DNA from: Hymenobacter tibetensis
Lineage (GTDB): Bacteria > Bacteroidota > Bacteroidia > Cytophagales > Hymenobacteraceae
NCBI RefSeq assembly: GCF_022827545.1
Contig: NZ_CP094669.1
Location: 3,190,001-3,254,000 of the forward strand
Reading direction: 5' to 3'
DNA length: 64,000 bases
The notes below the pieces were generated by a model, which searched no databases, was not told the origin of the DNA, and worked only from the letters and a program-made list of their open reading frames with translations. Positions 9,670 through 18,317 of the stretch are shown here, in pieces. Numbering within the stretch: position 1 is the stretch's first letter; the number at the start of each line of letters is the position of its first letter. Position numbers and translations under genes: made by a program.

Positions 9670-10104
9670 ATGGACGAATTCATGCAGGCCGCCATCGACG
9701 AGGCACGCCAAGGACGCAAAGAAGGCGGCATCCCGATCGGCTCGGTTCTGATGCGCAACAATGAAATCGTGAGCCGCGGCCACAACAAGCGCGTGCAGAA
9801 ACTGGACCCCATTGCCCACGGCGAAATGGACGCGCTACGCAACGCGGGCCGGCAGCGCACGTACCGCGACACCGTGCTTTACACCACGCTCATGCCCTGC
9901 TACATGTGCGCCGGCACAATTGTGCAGTTCAAAATTCCCAAGGTGGTGGTAGGTGAAGCGCGCACCTTCGGCGAATCCAAAGAGTTTTTGGAAAGCCACG
10001 GGGTGGAAGTTGTGATTCTGGACTCGCAAGAGTGCGTGGACATGATGCAGGAATTCATCGAAGCCGAGCCCACGCTCTGGAACGAGGACATTATGGAACT
10101 GTAG
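9670..10104 (+). CDS. nucleoside/cytosine deaminase (CDA fold)
   Basis: 144 residues from the ATG at 9670; upstream open codons come from an A/C-rich leader (QQQTTNHSTINN) that does not look coding. Zinc deaminase motifs are clear: HGEMDAL (His ligand plus catalytic Glu) and PCYMCAG (two Cys ligands). The N-terminus MDEFMQAAIDEARQG and the PIGSVLM segment are typical of yeast-cytosine-deaminase/guanine-deaminase-like enzymes. It deaminates a base or nucleoside in salvage; the exact substrate cannot be assigned. It sits 98 bases after the nuclease gene and may be co-transcribed. Confidence 0.88.
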   Translation: MDEFMQAAIDEARQGRKEGGIPIGSVLMRNNEIVSRGHNKRVQKLDPIAHGEMDALRNAGRQRTYRDTVLYTTLMPCYMCAGTIVQFKIPKVVVGEARTFGESKEFLESHGVEVVILDSQECVDMMQEFIEAEPTLWNEDIMEL

Positions 10105-10113
10105 TAGCGCACC

Positions 10114-10173
10114 GCTGCTTGGGTGGGCCGTACGCTCGGAATAGCACCCCTAAGAACTGTCGGCCCAAGCAGC
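10114..10173. terminator. weak hairpin between convergent genes
   Basis: The arm GCTGCTTGGG at 10114-10123 pairs with CCCAAGCAGC at 10164-10173, with further GC pairing inside, in the gap between the deaminase stop and the convergent LacI stop. The loop is long and there is no clear T tract, so this is only a candidate terminator. Confidence 0.35.
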
Positions 10174-10194
10174 ACCGGCTTCGGAGCCTTGACC

Positions 10195-11247
10195 TTAGGA
10201 CGCGGAGTTATCCGGCTGGCGCAGCGAAGACTCCCGAACTAATAACTTGGGCTTCAGCACAATGTTGTGCTGCACAGGCGGCTGTTCCGGATCGTCCGCT
10301 ATCAGCTCAAGTAGAAGACGGACGGCAGTGCGGCCCATCAGCTCGCAGTGCTGGTCGACGCTGGTAATGCTCGGATCGGTGAAGGACGTGAACTGCTCGT
10401 TGCTGAACCCCACCAAAGCTACGTCTTGGGGTACCCGGATGTGGGCGTGCTTGAGCACTTGCAAGGCTCCTACTGCGGCCACATCAATAGAAGAAAACAC
10501 GGCATCGGGCGGTTGGGGCAACGCCAGCAACTTCTGCATGCCTTGAATACCTCCTTCCAAGCTCATTTCGCATAATACGGTCAGTTCCTCGTCGGTAGGC
10601 AAGCCGTGGGCCCGCAAGGCATCTAAATAGCCGCGGTGCCGGTTGCGGTGGATGTTGAGGTGCAGGCCGCCGGTGAAATGGGCAATACGGGTGCACCCTT
10701 GCGCCACAAGGTGCTCTACTACTTCGTAGGCGCCTTGGTAGTCGTCTAGTACTACGGCGCCCACGCTTTTGCCTTCGATACCTTCTATGCTCCGGTCGAA
10801 AAAAACCAAGGGCACCGTATTATTCCGCAACGTCTCGAAATGCCCGAAACTTTTGGTGGACTTGGATACCGAAACGAGAATTCCTTCCACTTGCGCGTTC
10901 AGCAGCAGTTCGATGTTTTTTCGCTCTTGCACTTCGTCTTCATTGGACTGAAAGATCATCACGTTGAAGCCCGACAGGTTGGCTTCGGTGGCAATACCGT
11001 GCACCACTTGCGGAAAGAAATTGCCAATAATATGGGGCACTAGCACACCCAGCATTTTGCTACGGCCCCGGCGCAGGCCTGCCGCCAACTGGTTGGGCTG
11101 GTAGTTTAAAGCGGCCGCTAAATCCCGTACCCGAGCTTTAGTGGCCTCACTAACATCTTCATGGTCGGCGAGGGCGCGGGAGATGGTGGAGGGCGACAAA
11201 TTCAGCTGCTTGGCTAGATCTGTGATGGATGCCCGACGATTTGCCAT
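10195..11247 (-). CDS. LacI family transcriptional regulator (paralog 1)
   Basis: 350 residues. The N-terminal helix-turn-helix reads SITDLAKQLNLSPSTISRALADH, then a hinge helix (ALNYQPNQLAAGLRRG) and a periplasmic-binding-protein-like effector domain (GVLVPHI..., FFDRSI, GFSNEQF, SVDQHCELMGRTAV). It is a dimeric DNA-binding repressor or activator responding to a sugar or related ligand. It is closely similar in every block to the regulator at 22095-23150, though no sugar gene adjoins this copy. The upstream 216-base divergent gap holds a 14-base palindrome (11328-11341). Confidence 0.93.
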   Translation of the reverse strand: MANRRASITDLAKQLNLSPSTISRALADHEDVSEATKARVRDLAAALNYQPNQLAAGLRRGRSKMLGVLVPHIIGNFFPQVVHGIATEANLSGFNVMIFQSNEDEVQERKNIELLLNAQVEGILVSVSKSTKSFGHFETLRNNTVPLVFFDRSIEGIEGKSVGAVVLDDYQGAYEVVEHLVAQGCTRIAHFTGGLHLNIHRNRHRGYLDALRAHGLPTDEELTVLCEMSLEGGIQGMQKLLALPQPPDAVFSSIDVAAVGALQVLKHAHIRVPQDVALVGFSNEQFTSFTDPSITSVDQHCELMGRTAVRLLLELIADDPEQPPVQHNIVLKPKLLVRESSLRQPDNSAS

Positions 11248-11327
11248 AGTTTTTTGTTGCTATACTACCTACTGTTGCAACGGAGCCGCCAAGAGCGACG
11301 ACTAAGACTACATATTTTTTCAAACAC

Positions 11328-11341
11328 CCGGTAACTACCGG
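11328..11341. promoter_or_regulatory. palindrome upstream of lacI paralog 1 (candidate operator)
   Basis: CCGGTAACTACCGG is a perfect palindrome of 6-base arms with a 2-base centre, 80 bases upstream of the LacI start. LacI-family proteins bind such short palindromes and often autoregulate, so this is a candidate operator by position and symmetry only. An 8-base GTTGCAAC palindrome lies closer to the start, near 11273. Confidence 0.35.
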
Positions 11342-11463
11342 AATTGCAAACAGCAAGCAAAGTAGCATTGTCTGCGTGAAGTCTGCTGCCAGCTTTGCCG
11401 TATAAGTGCAAACTAGCTTTTTCTTACATAGTACGCGCTTCGCGCCTTTTTATACTTATTTGC

Positions 11464-11769
11464 ATGGAACAACAGCCGCTTACTGCTTCCAAAAAATGCC
11501 CGCACTGCGGCTTTTGGAGCCAATGGCAGCAACGGGCCGACGACCGGTGTGAGCGGTGTGGGCTTTATCTGGACGCTCCTCGCATGCGCAGTGAGCAGGA
11601 GCGCGAAGCCTTGGCCAACGAGCCACTACCTGCCTTCATGCGCATCGAAATCAAGTCCACTGATGGGCCGGTGCTGCGCTTCTTCAAGCATATCATTCGG
11701 GGTGGGCAGCTGGCTTTTGGGGCGCTGGTGTCGTTTCTGCTGTGGCTGGTTGCCCTGGCGGCCGGATGA
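11464..11769 (+). CDS. small zinc-ribbon membrane protein
   Basis: 101 residues from the ATG at 11464 (MEQQPLTASKKCPHCGF); an open frame further upstream lacks coding character. The N-terminus has CPHC and CERC pairs spaced like a zinc ribbon, then a charged linker, and a C-terminal hydrophobic helix (about residues 80-99, LAFGALVSFLLWLVALAAG). It is probably a tail-anchored inner-membrane protein with a cytoplasmic zinc ribbon. Its TGA overlaps the ATG of the next gene (ATGA at 11766-11769), so the two are translationally coupled. Function unknown. Confidence 0.75.
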   Translation: MEQQPLTASKKCPHCGFWSQWQQRADDRCERCGLYLDAPRMRSEQEREALANEPLPAFMRIEIKSTDGPVLRFFKHIIRGGQLAFGALVSFLLWLVALAAG

Positions 11770-12134
11770 AGTGGCCGCTGGAATTCCGCCATCCGCTGTT
11801 TGTGGCTATGGCTGGGCTCTACGCGCTGTTTTTTTACAATCGTCGGTGGGGGCACTGGGAGTTGCCGGCTGTCCTCAACGCGCATCTGGCCGATGTACTC
11901 GCCTTGCCGCTGCTCCTAACGGTAGCCCTTTGGTTTATGCGCCGCCTGTACTTTCGGCAACCCGCTTTCGTGCTACCTTTCTCTTGGGTGGCAAGCACTT
12001 GGCTCCTGCTAGCAGTGTGCTTTGAAGGGGTGCTACCCTTACTGAAGCCAGCTGCCACTGCTGACCCGCTGGACGTGGTGGCCTATGCTGTGGGTGGGCT
12101 GGTTTTCTGGCGGTGGCTGAACCACCCAGCTTAA
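11766..12134 (+). CDS. small polytopic membrane protein, unknown function
   Basis: 122 residues starting at the ATG in the ATGA overlap with the upstream zinc-ribbon gene. About four hydrophobic helices are visible: near residues 10-22, around ALPLLLTVALWF, around WVASTWLLLAVCF, and a last one (VVAYAVGGLVFWRWL). No catalytic motif is seen. The coupling to the tail-anchored zinc-ribbon protein suggests that the two act together in the inner membrane. Confidence 0.7.
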   Translation: MKWPLEFRHPLFVAMAGLYALFFYNRRWGHWELPAVLNAHLADVLALPLLLTVALWFMRRLYFRQPAFVLPFSWVASTWLLLAVCFEGVLPLLKPAATADPLDVVAYAVGGLVFWRWLNHPA

Positions 12135-12246
12135 GTGGAGTGCTTGGGTACCTGAACCTATTGCTTTCTTTTCCGCGTAGAACCAGGGTCTTTGCCCCTG
12201 CTGGCGTTCTTGTTAGGGGGTCTGTTGATTCACTACAACCCGTTTC

Positions 12247-13074
12247 ATGATTCACGATTTGCAAGAGGTGCTGGTCACCTATTGGCAGCAGTTTCTATTT
12301 GTACTTCCGAAGCTGTTGTTGGCGCTGGTTCTTCTTAGTGTAGCCATTTTCATTTCCAACCGCGTCAGCCAAGTACTGGGCACTCGGTTGCGCAGCCGCT
12401 CCCACGATCCGCTGTTGGCCGACTTCCTGACCGGCATCAGCCGGTGGGTGCTGTGGCTGCTCGGATTGCTGCTGGCTATGGAGGTAATAGGTCTATCGGG
12501 CGTTGTGACCGGGATGCTGAGCGCGGCAGGCTTGTCGGCCTTTGTAGTTGGTTTTGCCTTCAAAGACATAGCCGAAAACTTTCTGGCGGGTGTTATTCTG
12601 GCGTTCAACCGGCCTTTCCACCTCAACGACACGGTGCAGATTCGGGACCAGCTCGGGCACGTAGAAACCCTAAACCTGCGGACCACCGTCATTCGCACCT
12701 TCGACGGCAAGCACGTTTTTCTGCCTAATTCCATCGTGCTCAAAGAGCCGCTCATCAACTTCACCCGTAACGGCGACCTGCGGCAAGATTTCCTGATAAC
12801 CATCAACTACGGCCCTGAGGGCAACTACGAGCAGGTGCGGGACCAGGTGCTGGCCTTCGTGCGAATGCAGCCCGACATTCACCTCGACGAACAGCGCGCC
12901 CCCTACGTGGTCTTGGAGAAATCAACGGACACCACCGCCGACATGCGCCTCTATTTCTGGTCGTCGTCGGAGGAATACCGCCGAGGTGCGCTTGAAACCA
13001 AGAGTGAGCTGATGCAGAAAGTCAAGAACCTGCTGCTCGAAAGAGGCTACGCCACCCCGAACGTGGCGCAGTAA
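12247..13074 (+). CDS. small-conductance mechanosensitive channel (MscS family)
   Basis: 275 residues. Three N-terminal hydrophobic segments end in the glycine/alanine-rich pore helix (LSAAGLSAFVVGFAFKDIAENFLAGVIL, split here as the pore and its flank), followed by the MscS beta domain with FHLNDTVQIRD and GHVETLNLRTT, and VFLPNSIV. The family opens under membrane tension and releases osmolytes. It is the first of a run of ion-transport genes (ClC, cation/proton antiporter). Confidence 0.92.
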   Translation: MIHDLQEVLVTYWQQFLFVLPKLLLALVLLSVAIFISNRVSQVLGTRLRSRSHDPLLADFLTGISRWVLWLLGLLLAMEVIGLSGVVTGMLSAAGLSAFVVGFAFKDIAENFLAGVILAFNRPFHLNDTVQIRDQLGHVETLNLRTTVIRTFDGKHVFLPNSIVLKEPLINFTRNGDLRQDFLITINYGPEGNYEQVRDQVLAFVRMQPDIHLDEQRAPYVVLEKSTDTTADMRLYFWSSSEEYRRGALETKSELMQKVKNLLLERGYATPNVAQ

Positions 13075-13218
13075 GACGGTAAGCTCGCCGGATGCAGTGC
13101 CAGTGAGTCGGATGGTTGAGTTGCTCATTCAGCGCCCCTAGCGCTTAATTCACCGTTTCCTGGTCTTGCGGGTTCGGCATCTCACTACTTTTTTCAGTAT
13201 CATGCGTTGAGAGTAGAC

Positions 13219-13249
13219 AAACCAGCCACTGGTTTCGCTTGGCTGGTTT
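13219..13249. terminator. hairpin between mscS-like and ClC genes
   Basis: A 10-base perfect stem, AAACCAGCCA (13219-13228) with TGGCTGGTTT (13240-13249), and an 11-base loop. It lies after the MscS stop and just before the preferred ClC ATG (13269), so it can terminate the upstream transcript or structure the ClC leader. Confidence 0.45.
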
Positions 13250-13268
13250 CCATTATTGCCCCGTGGCT

Positions 13269-15047
13269 ATGCCCAAAAATTTTGTTCATCGGCTGCTCAG
13301 CCCTTTGTTGCTTTGGCGGTTGCGCCACGTCAATAATCGGGTATACCTGATTCTGGTGAGCGTGATAGTAGGGCTGATGGCCGGGCTGACCGCTGTGTTG
13401 CTCAAGAACTCGGTTCGCCATTCGCAGGAGTTTTTGTATTCCTGGGTGCCCGAGGAAAAGAGGGTTTTTGCGCTTTTCCTCTACCCTATTATCGGCATTG
13501 CATTGTCGGTGCTTTTCACGCGCTACTTTCTGGATGGCAACCTCAGCCGGGGTCTGGGCCCTATCATCTACAATATTGCCCGGCAAGGCAGCATCGTGCC
13601 GCGCAGCAAGCTGTATTCGCAGTTTGTCACGTCGTTCATCACCGTCACGTTCGGGGGGTCAGCCGGATTGGAAGCCCCTATTTCGGTAACCGGGGCGGCG
13701 CAGGGCTCCAACCTAGCCCGGATTCTGCGCGTTGGGCCGCGCGAACGGCGCTTGCTGGTTGGCTGTGGCGCGGCGGCTGGCGTGGCGGCCATCTTCAACT
13801 CGCCCATAGCCGGGGTGCTGTTTGCAGTGGAAGTGGTGCTGGGCGAGCTGTCGGCACCTTTTTTCATTCCGCTGCTTATCTCGGCGGCAACGGCCACGGT
13901 GGTGTCCAAGGCGTTGTTTGCGGGTCAGCCATTCGTGCTCATCACCACCAACTGGCCCGTCGATGCAATTCCGTTCTACATCATGCTGGGCTTGTGTACG
14001 GCCCTGCTTTCGGTGTACATGATCAGGGTGTACTTCGCCGCCGACAAGTTCTTCGAGCGGTGGCCGGGTGCTTTCCGCAAGGTGATGATTGGAGGCTTGG
14101 CCTTGGGCGTACTGGTGTTTCTGTTTCCACCGCTTTACGGCGAAGGCTACAACATTGTGCAGCAGCTGCTTGCCGGTCAAGGCCAGGAACTGGTCAACGG
14201 TTCCATCTTCGCCGTGTACCGCGACGAAAACGTGTGGATTCTGCTGGCTGTAGCCACGGCCAGCATGCTGCTTAAGGTGTTTGCCACCACCATCACGGTA
14301 GGGGCCGGCGGCAATGGTGGTATGTTTGGCTCTTCGTTGTTTGCAGGGGCGCTGCTTGGTTTCGTATTTGCGCGTTTGCTCAACCTGGGCGGATTCACTT
14401 CGGTGCCGGAAGTACACTTTATTGTGCTGGGTATGGCAGGGGTGCTGGCTGGCGTGGTGCATGCTCCACTTACCGCCATCTTCTTGATTGCCGAAATTAC
14501 GGGGGGATATGCGCTCTTCGTGCCGCTGATGGTGGTTACGAGCAGCTCGTATGTGATTACCCGCTACTTCGAGCCCTATTCGGTGTACACGCGCAAACTG
14601 GTGCAGCGCGGGGTATATGTGCACAAAGACCGCGACCGGGGGCTGCTGGCCCAAATGGACGTGCTGCACCTAGTCCAGACTGATTTTGTGGCCGTGCACC
14701 CCAACGATACGCTAGGGGACTTGGTCCAAACGTTCCGCCATGCCAGCCGCAACCTGTTTCCAGTGGTTGACCAGGACGGGCAACTGGTGGGGGTTGTCAC
14801 GCTCGACACCGTACGCGACGCCCTCTTCGACGACGCCCACTACGGCACCACCCGCGTCCGCGACCTGATGACCGACCCGCCCGCCACCGTCAACCCCGAC
14901 GATTCGTTGCTGGATACCTTGCGGTGCATGGAGCAGCTCGGCGTGCCAGCCCTACCCGTCGTCGACCATGGCCACTATGTAGGCTTCCTGCTTAAGTCAA
15001 CCATTCTGGCCGGCTACCGCAAGCAATTGCTCAAGGAAACTGAATAG
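13269..15047 (+). CDS. ClC chloride channel/antiporter with C-terminal CBS pair
   Basis: 592 residues from the ATG at 13269; codons upstream to 13239 overlap a hairpin and begin with TTG, so they are not preferred. ClC selectivity-filter regions are visible: GSAGLEAPISVTGA (the GxExP loop with the gating glutamate), GVAAIFNSPIAGVLFAVE and GAGGNGGMFGSSLFAGA. After about residue 430 come two CBS domains, which usually bind adenine nucleotides and gate transport. It exchanges or conducts chloride across the inner membrane. A long opposite-strand open frame inside it (13713-14669) is a shadow. Confidence 0.92.
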   Translation: MPKNFVHRLLSPLLLWRLRHVNNRVYLILVSVIVGLMAGLTAVLLKNSVRHSQEFLYSWVPEEKRVFALFLYPIIGIALSVLFTRYFLDGNLSRGLGPIIYNIARQGSIVPRSKLYSQFVTSFITVTFGGSAGLEAPISVTGAAQGSNLARILRVGPRERRLLVGCGAAAGVAAIFNSPIAGVLFAVEVVLGELSAPFFIPLLISAATATVVSKALFAGQPFVLITTNWPVDAIPFYIMLGLCTALLSVYMIRVYFAADKFFERWPGAFRKVMIGGLALGVLVFLFPPLYGEGYNIVQQLLAGQGQELVNGSIFAVYRDENVWILLAVATASMLLKVFATTITVGAGGNGGMFGSSLFAGALLGFVFARLLNLGGFTSVPEVHFIVLGMAGVLAGVVHAPLTAIFLIAEITGGYALFVPLMVVTSSSYVITRYFEPYSVYTRKLVQRGVYVHKDRDRGLLAQMDVLHLVQTDFVAVHPNDTLGDLVQTFRHASRNLFPVVDQDGQLVGVVTLDTVRDALFDDAHYGTTRVRDLMTDPPATVNPDDSLLDTLRCMEQLGVPALPVVDHGHYVGFLLKSTILAGYRKQLLKETE

Positions 15048-15122
15048 CGGTACGGGTAGCACAAGCCGCTGAGCGTTTTAGCACTCGCCGGCCGCACTAC
15101 AACGAGTGTTGTACTTCCTTTG

Positions 15123-16313
15123 CTAGTACTCACCTAGCTCTGGCTCCTTGCTGGCTAATTGCAAGCCAACCATCATGAGAAGTCCTGTAAGGAGGATGAC
15201 GAGGAAGAGGATATTTTCGCCGACTTCGCCAATGTGGTGCTTAGCCGGAATGCTATAGTAAAGCAACACCGTAATAAGGCCCTTAGGCGCAATAAACAGC
15301 TCGGGTATCATATCGGTGTGGGCAATGTAGCGCAGGTAGAGGTAGCGAATGACGGTAAGTACCCCCACGATGAGCACCCCTTGCAGCAGCAACGTGCCAC
15401 TGATAAGGCTGCTAAGCGTGATGCTAAACCCGAACAGCAAGAAGAAAAACGTCCGAATCAGGAAAGCCGATTCGGCGGTAATGCTTTTAAGTGGAAGTAG
15501 CTCGGCGGCCAGCTGTTCGGGGTGCAGCCAGCGGTGCAAACGGGGCCCGCGCAGGATCAAGTCGGCGTTGTTGACGGCCAAGCCGAACACCAGCACCAAC
15601 ACCAACGATGACAGATGTAGCTGCTTCGACAAGCTGTAGAGCAGCACTAGGAAGGCCAGGATCAGGAAGAATTTGACGTGTAACCGGATACGGCCAAGCA
15701 GAAACGCCAAAGCTGCCGTGCTCAGCACCGCCACAATCAGCACGGCCACCACATCGAGCGAGAAGGTAACGAGGGAGATACCTTGCGCAAAGTTGTCTTG
15801 CAAGGCAAAGTTGAAGAGCATGATGCCGAGGATATCGGAAAAGGTGCTTTCATACACGATAAACTCTTGCTTTTCGCCCATCAGGTTGGCTACGCTGGGA
15901 ATAGCAATGGCCGAACTGATAACCGACAGCGGCACGGCGTTCACCAAGCACGTTTGAAACGGGAGGCCCACATATAGCTGCAGCAGCAGCGCAATAGCCA
16001 CCGACTGCACCAGCAAAATAAGGGCGGCGGCCATAAAAGAGCGGCGAATGAGCGGTGCTTTGTCGCGGGTGAGTTTGAGGTCGAGGGCACCTTCAAGCAC
16101 AATCATAATCAACCCGATAATGCCGAAGATTTCCAGCACTACCGTTGGGATGTCGAGCGCGAAGTTGAAGTAGTCGGCGGCCTGGCGTAACGCAATGCCA
16201 GTGAGCAGCAGCATCAGTACCGAGGGCACCCGAGTAGCCCGCGCTACCACATCAAACAGATACGACAGAATGACGGCGACACTCAGCCCAATAAGAATAG
16301 AGTAGGAACTCAT
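15123..16313 (-). CDS. cation:proton antiporter (CPA family)
   Basis: 396 residues with about 12 hydrophobic segments. Typical antiporter blocks are RVPSVLMLLLTGIALR near the N-terminus, IMIVLEGALDLKL, and YESTFSDILGIMLFNFAL, where the conserved helix-5/6-type acidic residues fall. There is no C-terminal TrkA/RCK domain, so the protein is a transport core only. It probably exchanges Na+ or K+ for H+ across the inner membrane; the ion is not readable. It is convergent with the ClC gene and divergent from the flavoprotein gene. Confidence 0.88.
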   Translation of the reverse strand: MSSYSILIGLSVAVILSYLFDVVARATRVPSVLMLLLTGIALRQAADYFNFALDIPTVVLEIFGIIGLIMIVLEGALDLKLTRDKAPLIRRSFMAAALILLVQSVAIALLLQLYVGLPFQTCLVNAVPLSVISSAIAIPSVANLMGEKQEFIVYESTFSDILGIMLFNFALQDNFAQGISLVTFSLDVVAVLIVAVLSTAALAFLLGRIRLHVKFFLILAFLVLLYSLSKQLHLSSLVLVLVFGLAVNNADLILRGPRLHRWLHPEQLAAELLPLKSITAESAFLIRTFFFLLFGFSITLSSLISGTLLLQGVLIVGVLTVIRYLYLRYIAHTDMIPELFIAPKGLITVLLYYSIPAKHHIGEVGENILFLVILLTGLLMMVGLQLASKEPELGEY

Positions 16314-16621
16314 GCAAGAAAAGCAACCAGCTACTGCCAGTGTGATGGACAGCTCTTATACGGCTCCCTACGGCAGTACGTCGGAAAGCGGAGCTCTTAT
16401 CCGCATTACTCTAGTCTAAATGTCTTATAGACAAGATTTTATCAAGGAGCACCAGCAGCTATACGCCTCCATGAGCCTAGTGTAAGTTGCTAGTTAAGCG
16501 CTCTACCGCATGTTCGGGTGGAAGTTGCTGTCGGGTGATTGATTGAGCGGCCTTTCGAGAGGGCCGCGGGTCTTTGTTGTACTTTGCGCCTTTCTAAGCT
16601 AGTTGTTAGAAGGTTGCTTTC
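16314..16621. other. 308-base divergent intergenic region
   Basis: No gene was found. It separates the antiporter and the flavoprotein starts. A short stem (GCGGCC at 16547-16552 with GGCCGC at 16562-16567, extended by wobble pairs) and a TACTTTG at 16580-16586 lie before the flavoprotein ATG; the latter is one T short of the TAnnTTTG consensus. Confidence 0.5.
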
Positions 16622-17845
16622 ATGTCTTCGTCTTCATTAGTTGCTATTATTGGGGGTGGACCTGCCGGGTTGCTGGCGGCACAACGCCTGGCCGCGGCCG
16701 GCCACCAAGTAGCTGTGTATGAGGCACAAGCTACCGTAGGACGCAAGTTTCTGGTGGCTGGCCATGGGGGCTTCAACCTTACCAATGCCGAAGAGTTAGC
16801 TCCTTTCCAGACCCGCTATGGGCCGCAACAGACGGCGTTCAACTCCTTCCTCCAGCACTTCTCTCCCTCCGACCTGCGCCAATGGGCCACTGAGTTAGGT
16901 ATTGCCACGTTTGTTGGCACTAGCGGCCGAGTATTCCCGCTCAAAGTTCACAAACCAGCCGACTTGCTTCGGGCCTGGGTGGACCGACTACGGGCGCTAG
17001 GCGTCAGCCTCTATACCCGCCACCGCTGGCTGGGCTTTGCAGGGGCGAGCGGCCTACGTATGCGCAACGAAGCCACCGGGGAAGACTACGAAATTCAACC
17101 CGCTGCCACACTTTTGGCTCTGGGTGGAGCCAGTTGGAGCAAGACCGGCTCCGATGGTCGCTGGGTGTCGGCCCTCGAAGAAATAGGTGTTCAGTGCGTG
17201 CCATTTGCGGCCAGCAACTGCGGCGCGGAAGTGGCCTGGTCAGCGTTTTTTCAAACGAAAGTGGGTCGAGCACCGCTGAAAAACATAGCCTTACGCTGTG
17301 GCCCGCAACGCGTCCGGGGCGAGGTGCTGCTCACTGAATACGGCCTAGAAGGTACGCCCGTATATGCCCTCACCCCCGCTTTGCGCGCTGCCTTGGCCGT
17401 TGGCACGCCCGCCCTGCTGCACCTCGACCTGAAGCCAGACCTCACAGATGAGCAGCTTCTAAGTAAGCTGCAAAAACGCAGTGGCCGTTCTCTGCCCGAT
17501 TTTCTGCGCCAGCATCTCCGCTTGGGTCCGCCCGTTCCTACGTTGTTGCGCGAAGTCGCTCCCCTGGAAGCTACGGCTTCTCCGGAAGCAGTAGCTTATC
17601 TGCTACGGCATGTGCCTCTTCCGGTTCGGGCGCTACGCCCCCTCGATGAGGCCATCAGCACGGCTGGAGGGGTTGCCTGGACAGAGCTAGATGCGCAGTT
17701 AATGCTAGCACGTCGGCCGGGCACTTTCGTAGCGGGTGAAATGCTAGACTGGGAAGCTCCCACTGGTGGTTATCTGCTGCAAGGCTGTTTTAGTACGGGC
17801 GCCTGGGCTGCGCAGGGAGTGGCGCACTGGTTGCGGCAACAGTAG
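16622..17845 (+). CDS. NAD(P)/FAD-dependent oxidoreductase, TIGR03862/HI0933-like flavoprotein
   Basis: 407 residues. The N-terminal dinucleotide-binding motif is IIGGGPAGLLAAQRLAAAG, followed by RKFLVAGHGGFNLTN, a block characteristic of the HI0933/BaiN group, and at the C-terminus GGVAWTELDAQLM and a second FAD contact (AGEMLDWEAPTGGYLLQGCF). It matches my recollection of the TIGR03862 flavoprotein family, whose reaction is undefined. It is a soluble cytoplasmic single gene. Confidence 0.9.
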   Translation: MSSSSLVAIIGGGPAGLLAAQRLAAAGHQVAVYEAQATVGRKFLVAGHGGFNLTNAEELAPFQTRYGPQQTAFNSFLQHFSPSDLRQWATELGIATFVGTSGRVFPLKVHKPADLLRAWVDRLRALGVSLYTRHRWLGFAGASGLRMRNEATGEDYEIQPAATLLALGGASWSKTGSDGRWVSALEEIGVQCVPFAASNCGAEVAWSAFFQTKVGRAPLKNIALRCGPQRVRGEVLLTEYGLEGTPVYALTPALRAALAVGTPALLHLDLKPDLTDEQLLSKLQKRSGRSLPDFLRQHLRLGPPVPTLLREVAPLEATASPEAVAYLLRHVPLPVRALRPLDEAISTAGGVAWTELDAQLMLARRPGTFVAGEMLDWEAPTGGYLLQGCFSTGAWAAQGVAHWLRQQ

Positions 17846-18317
17846 CATGGGTAGCGCATAGCAGCGTGTAGCCTCTTCTTCCAGCCTCGGGGATCTAGCT
17901 GCTTGGCTGTGTACACCTTACGTGGTTTACAACAAGACATCTGCTGTATCCTGCGGTAGCTCTAGCGTGGCGCGGCTCGCAAGGACGGTATATAATTATT
18001 CTTATACCAACTCAGCTATTAGAATATTAGTAAGAAATTATTTTTTTCCTATGAGTGCATACCACACTCATAATACAATTATTTGTTATTATATTTCTAA
18101 AAAATTAGCTCTCTGCCTTACGCAACCTATTCTTTATGCCCCAAGCATGTACCCTTCCCTGCAACCGCACTTGCGCTTTTATCCTTGTTTCGTGCTCCAC
18201 GCTGGTAGCGTCCCGTTGATAGTTACCTCTACTTCCCTGCTGCCAGCGCTTGCTTAAGCCAAGCCCGACTACTAAAACTTCCCCTCCTTTTGGTTTGAAG
18301 CTAACAATTAAGGATAA
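17846..18317. other. 472-base intergenic region with AT-rich core
   Basis: No convincing gene. The first part has normal composition, but 18001-18060 has 16 G/C and 18061-18120 has 15 G/C of 60, far below the surrounding DNA. Inside the AT-rich core is an 8-base perfect stem (18050-18057 with 18065-18072, 7-base loop). An open frame at 17922-18257 has no protein-like features. It is presumably the control region of the downstream DUF937-OmpA gene. Confidence 0.5.

Noticed and set aside
11159..11368. 69-codon minus-strand frame over the lacI upstream region
   Set aside because: It overlaps the LacI start in another frame and has no domain.
13713..14669. 318-codon minus-strand frame inside the ClC gene
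   Set aside because: His/Gln/Arg-rich antisense shadow of a well-supported channel gene.
16571..16587. TACTTTG before the flavoprotein gene as a -7 box
   Set aside because: It is one T short of TAnnTTTG and has no TTG at the expected distance.
17922..18257. 111-codon frame in the AT-rich gap
   Set aside because: Cys/Tyr/Ser-rich with no periodicity or motif, and its composition follows the AT-rich non-coding DNA.
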